Of a stretch of DNA of 7,317 bases, positions 4,790 to 7,317 are shown in pieces (the first letter of the stretch is position 1; each line of letters starts with the position of its first letter). Below the pieces are notes generated by a model. The model saw only the letters and a program-made list of their open reading frames with translations, did not search any database and had not been told where the DNA came from. This DNA is from Candidatus Margulisiibacteriota bacterium (GTDB lineage: Bacteria > Margulisbacteria > WOR-1 > O2-12-FULL-45-9): contig JAHIZU010000177.1 of assembly GCA_018814265.1 (NCBI GenBank), positions 1 to 7,317 on the forward strand, in the 5' to 3' direction. Position numbers and translations under genes: made by a program.

Positions 4790-6700
4790 ATGAATAAACT
4801 GGCGCTTTTTATAATTTTAACCTTGGTTTTGGGCTTTACCTGTTCAGATCTGGCCCAAGCGGCATCTGACCCCATGCGTCTTGCTACTGGCGCCCGGCCG
4901 CTGGGAATGGGCAAAGCCTTTGTGGGGCTGGCAGATGATGTGGGCTCGGTTTTCCTGAACCCGGCAGGATTAGCCAACCTGGATTGCTGGCAGGCGACCT
5001 CCATGTCAGGAAAATTTTTGGATGATTTTAACTATTTATCTTTTTCCGGAGTTTATCCCACTACCGCGGGCAACCTGGGAATTGCCTATGTAAATTCCAC
5101 CATTGGCGGCGCCCTGCCCACAACCATTGAAGCCAGCTCAGACCCGGATGATCCAATATATATTGTAGATATTTCTCAAGATCAGATGAGCTACTCTAAC
5201 GGCTTGCTGATACTTTCTTATGCGGATAAGTTAGCGCGATTATTGGACCTGCCATTACTTTCAGCAATAGGAAACCGTTTCCCCGGATTAAAAGGAGTTA
5301 ATTTCGGCGCCAACTTTAAACTGTTTAATGTTTCTCTTACCGGCGACCGCATCTCCAACTCCGAAGGATCAGCCACTGGAACCGAGCTGGATATCGGTTT
5401 GCAGGGAAAACCCCTGCCCTGGTTATCTTTGGGCAGCAATATCCAGAATGCCCTGCCTTTCTCCCTGGGCGGCAAACTCCGCTATGATTCCGGCTGGGAG
5501 GAGTCTTTTCCAGCGGTGGCAAAGCTCGGCCTAGCGGCCAATATCTTGGGCCCGGAAAATGCCTTGCGCAGACTTGGCAATCATAAAGTAGATTTTCTGG
5601 CGGATGTGGATTATGAGATCAGCCGCGCGAACCTGGTTCCCGCGCTCTGGCATCTGGGTCTGGAGTGGCAGCCTATTGCCCTGATCGCGATCAGGGCTGG
5701 CATTGATCAGGAGATGTCCGGCCCGACCGAAGTGGTAAACAATTTCACATCTGGAGCCGGTGTTAACTACGGCAATTTCCGTTTTGATTACGCCTACCAT
5801 ACTTTCGCTGACGCGCCGGGGATCAACAATCATTTCTTTTCGCTCTCCTACGGCATTGCCCCGGTCAAGAAAATAAAAGATCGCCTGGTTGCTTCGCCTG
5901 ACAAACTCATCACTACCGATACTATCGTTACGGTTAAAGGGACAGCGGTTGATCCGCAGATCACCCAGGTAAAAGCCAACGGCCTTAAGGTAGATATGGA
6001 TCCCCGCGGGGAGTTTCGGACCAGAGCCTCTCTAAAGGTTGGAAAAAATACTGTAAGAGTTGAAGGTTTTGATCAAAAAGACAAACTGGTGGATTGGGAC
6101 AATCTACGTGTCTTAAGATTAATCACCTATCCTGACGTTGCCAAAGATTACTGGGCCTCAGAACAGATCAGCTATATCGGCACGCTGGGCATTATCAAGG
6201 GTTATCCGGACGGCAAATTCAAACCCAATGGCAGTATTACCCGCGCCGAGCTTGCGGCTCTTCTAATCAGGACCAAAATGGGCGGCGATGCAAACGTGCC
6301 ACCTGCTAAAGAACAGGTCTTTGCCGATGTTCCTCTAAGTCACTGGGCTGCCAAGTACATAAATCTTGCGGCCGAGCTAGGCATTGTAAAAGGCTATCCG
6401 GATAAAACCTTTAAGCCTTCAGGCGACGTCACCCGCGCTGAAGGCCTGGCCATGATCGCCCGCTTTGGCGGTGTAAAGCAGATACTCTACACTGACATAT
6501 TTATTGATGTCAAAGGAACCCACTGGGCCGCGACGATCATCTCGGGCGCTTATCAGGAAGGCATGCTTATTCACTTCAAAGACAAGCCTTTTGGACCTAG
6601 TAGAAAACTAACGCGGGCAGAATCAGTGGAAATGCTCTATCGCAGCCAACCAGTGACAATCCTTATTACTGACCTCCTGGATTTTGAAAAAGGTTATTAG
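4790..6700 (+). CDS. PorV/UPF0164-like outer-membrane barrel with Ig-like domain and three SLH domains
   Basis: This 636-residue protein has a signal peptide (1-24, cleavage after AQA). Residues about 26-360 match the FadL-like PorV/PorQ/UPF0164 barrel family: GARPLGMGKAFVGLADDVGS and FLNPAGLA (34-63) are its N-terminal hallmark, and alternating strands run to HFFSLSYGIAP. Residues about 368-440 look like a periplasmic Ig-like domain (VTVKGTAV, VGKNTVRVEGF). Three SLH domains follow at about 446-493, 509-557 and 569-617, each with the conserved Trp (W455, W519, W579) and a TRAE motif (484-487, 548-551, 608-611); the third lacks the GYPDG turn. SLH triplets bind secondary polymers on peptidoglycan, so the protein probably ties the outer membrane to the cell wall. 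It starts 6 bases after the propeller gene stops. No Shine-Dalgarno is seen at normal spacing (nearest is GGTGG, 20 bases away), which suggests translational coupling. Porin, lipid or secretion-shuttle function cannot be told from sequence alone. Confidence 0.93.
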   Translation: MNKLALFIILTLVLGFTCSDLAQAASDPMRLATGARPLGMGKAFVGLADDVGSVFLNPAGLANLDCWQATSMSGKFLDDFNYLSFSGVYPTTAGNLGIAYVNSTIGGALPTTIEASSDPDDPIYIVDISQDQMSYSNGLLILSYADKLARLLDLPLLSAIGNRFPGLKGVNFGANFKLFNVSLTGDRISNSEGSATGTELDIGLQGKPLPWLSLGSNIQNALPFSLGGKLRYDSGWEESFPAVAKLGLAANILGPENALRRLGNHKVDFLADVDYEISRANLVPALWHLGLEWQPIALIAIRAGIDQEMSGPTEVVNNFTSGAGVNYGNFRFDYAYHTFADAPGINNHFFSLSYGIAPVKKIKDRLVASPDKLITTDTIVTVKGTAVDPQITQVKANGLKVDMDPRGEFRTRASLKVGKNTVRVEGFDQKDKLVDWDNLRVLRLITYPDVAKDYWASEQISYIGTLGIIKGYPDGKFKPNGSITRAELAALLIRTKMGGDANVPPAKEQVFADVPLSHWAAKYINLAAELGIVKGYPDKTFKPSGDVTRAEGLAMIARFGGVKQILYTDIFIDVKGTHWAATIISGAYQEGMLIHFKDKPFGPSRKLTRAESVEMLYRSQPVTILITDLLDFEKGY

Positions 6701-7317
6701 GGGATAACAGTAAGCTTGCCTCTTCCAAGTATCTTTCTGGTGTTATGATCCAATATGGGATAAGAATAAATTCCTACTCCAGTCTTATATCCTCGAGCAT
6801 CAATTAAATCCCAGGAAATGACATTTCTGCCAACAGTGCCCCCAATTCCTCCTTTTGGAAAACTGAATTTCTTTACCACTTGGCCATCAGCGCTCACTAT
6901 GATCATATCTATATCTGCGCTTTTGCTCAGCGTATACTGCACATCAACTTTTTTATTGGTTTTTAAGCTGACCGGGCTGGGAAAGCTGATGGGCTGGTCA
7001 TATATTCTCAACTCACCAGTGGGAACAAGGACTGTTAAAACCTCGGAAGCTTCTCCAGCAGGATCAGTTACCTTAATCGTTATGTTTTGTTTTCCGGACG
7101 GCAGTTTTACTCCCGCGGCGGAGGAATCATAGGCAAAATCAACTTCTGTCAGCGCGCCTGAAGCTCCGGCAGACTTAACAACTTGTGAAGCCTTTACGCT
7201 GTAAGCCTTGCCAGCAAGAATTATCCTAAGTGTTTCCGGCTGGCTCAGGTCCAAACCAACAGACGAGGTAACCCTGGCTGAGATCCTGGGCTGCTCAGCA
7301 ACAACAAAATCTCTCCC
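6697..7317 (-). CDS. Extracellular Ig-like/FlgD-Ig domain protein, C-terminal part, 5' end outside window
   Basis: The frame is open from the right edge to a TAA at 6699-6697, giving 206 residues. The first visible residues, GRDFVVAEQPRISARV, continue straight into the rest, so the TTG at 7254 is not a real start. Residues about 8-101 of the fragment look like a bacterial Ig-like domain (KQNITIKVTDPAGEASE). Residues about 105-206 look like a FlgD-Ig-type module: VQYTLSKSADIDMIIVSADG, then the turn GRNVISWDLIDARGYKTGVG, IYSYPI and the tail ILGRGKLTVIP. Such modules end secreted or surface proteins and, in some phyla, act as export or attachment signals. The missing N-terminus should hold a signal peptide and further domains. 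The gene converges on the barrel gene and shares four bases with it (6697-6700). Its tail resembles that of the propeller protein, hinting at a shared handling route. The exact function is unknown. Confidence 0.88.
   Translation of the reverse strand, partial: GRDFVVAEQPRISARVTSSVGLDLSQPETLRIILAGKAYSVKASQVVKSAGASGALTEVDFAYDSSAAGVKLPSGKQNITIKVTDPAGEASEVLTVLVPTGELRIYDQPISFPSPVSLKTNKKVDVQYTLSKSADIDMIIVSADGQVVKKFSFPKGGIGGTVGRNVISWDLIDARGYKTGVGIYSYPILDHNTRKILGRGKLTVIP

Noticed and set aside
4841..4846. Possible lipoprotein cysteine in the barrel protein signal (GFTC)
   Set aside because: The -3 to -1 residues do not fit a lipobox, while AQA at 22-24 gives a good signal peptidase I site.
6818..7132. 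+ strand frame opposite the FlgD-Ig gene
   Set aside because: It is antisense to a gene with a recognisable Ig/FlgD-Ig fold and lacks a ribosome binding site.
7252..7254. TTG as the start of the minus-strand gene
   Set aside because: The frame stays open to the window edge with Ig-like sequence before it, and no ribosome binding site or signal peptide is present there.
1..7317. CRISPR array, tRNA, rRNA, riboswitch or prophage attachment site
   Set aside because: No regularly spaced direct repeats, cloverleaf, rRNA-like stretch or recognisable aptamer core was seen on either strand.

Overview
The window reads as chromosomal DNA from a Gram-negative-type (diderm), probably uncultured environmental bacterium. 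The lineage call is inference: an outer-membrane PorV/UPF0164-type barrel fused to S-layer homology (SLH) domains, next to secreted YCF48/IPT and FlgD-Ig-type proteins, is a mix I associate with candidate-phylum genomes such as Margulisbacteria/Saganbacteria (WOR-1), Omnitrophica or relatives. No rRNA, tRNA or other phylogenetic marker is present, so it cannot be settled here. All genes read cleanly with the standard code.

Layout: (1) Positions 1-195 are the right end of an IS3-family insertion sequence: the last 54 codons of the DDE transposase and a terminal inverted repeat closing with CA. (2) Positions 196-2155 hold a cytoplasmic signalling pair on the + strand: a GAF-GGDEF diguanylate cyclase with intact active site and inhibitory site, then a small stand-alone GAF-like protein. 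A strong hairpin separates them, and its 3' arm carries the ribosome binding site of the second gene. A second strong terminator closes this block. (3) Positions 2156-2326 are intergenic and hold a palindromic, REP/MITE-like element and a plausible sigma70-type promoter. (4) Positions 2327-6700 are a two-gene + strand operon for cell-envelope proteins: an 818-residue exported beta-propeller/IPT protein, followed after 6 bases by a 636-residue outer-membrane barrel-Ig-SLH3 protein. (5) Positions 6697-7317 are the 3' part of a convergent minus-strand gene for another extracellular Ig/FlgD-Ig protein; its stop codon interlocks with that of the barrel gene.

How the parts may work together: the left half would make or sense cyclic di-GMP, often tied to surface behaviour. 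The right half encodes surface and outer-membrane proteins. The most interesting point is that the secreted proteins on both sides of the PorV-like barrel end in a similar beta-sandwich module with a GK-x-(K/T)-V-type tail. This recalls the PorV/C-terminal-domain pairing of type IX secretion, but here the PorV-like protein carries its own peptidoglycan-binding SLH triplet. That functional link is a hypothesis. No stretch over 300 bases lacks a gene; the two largest gaps (166-333 and 2101-2326) are described below.
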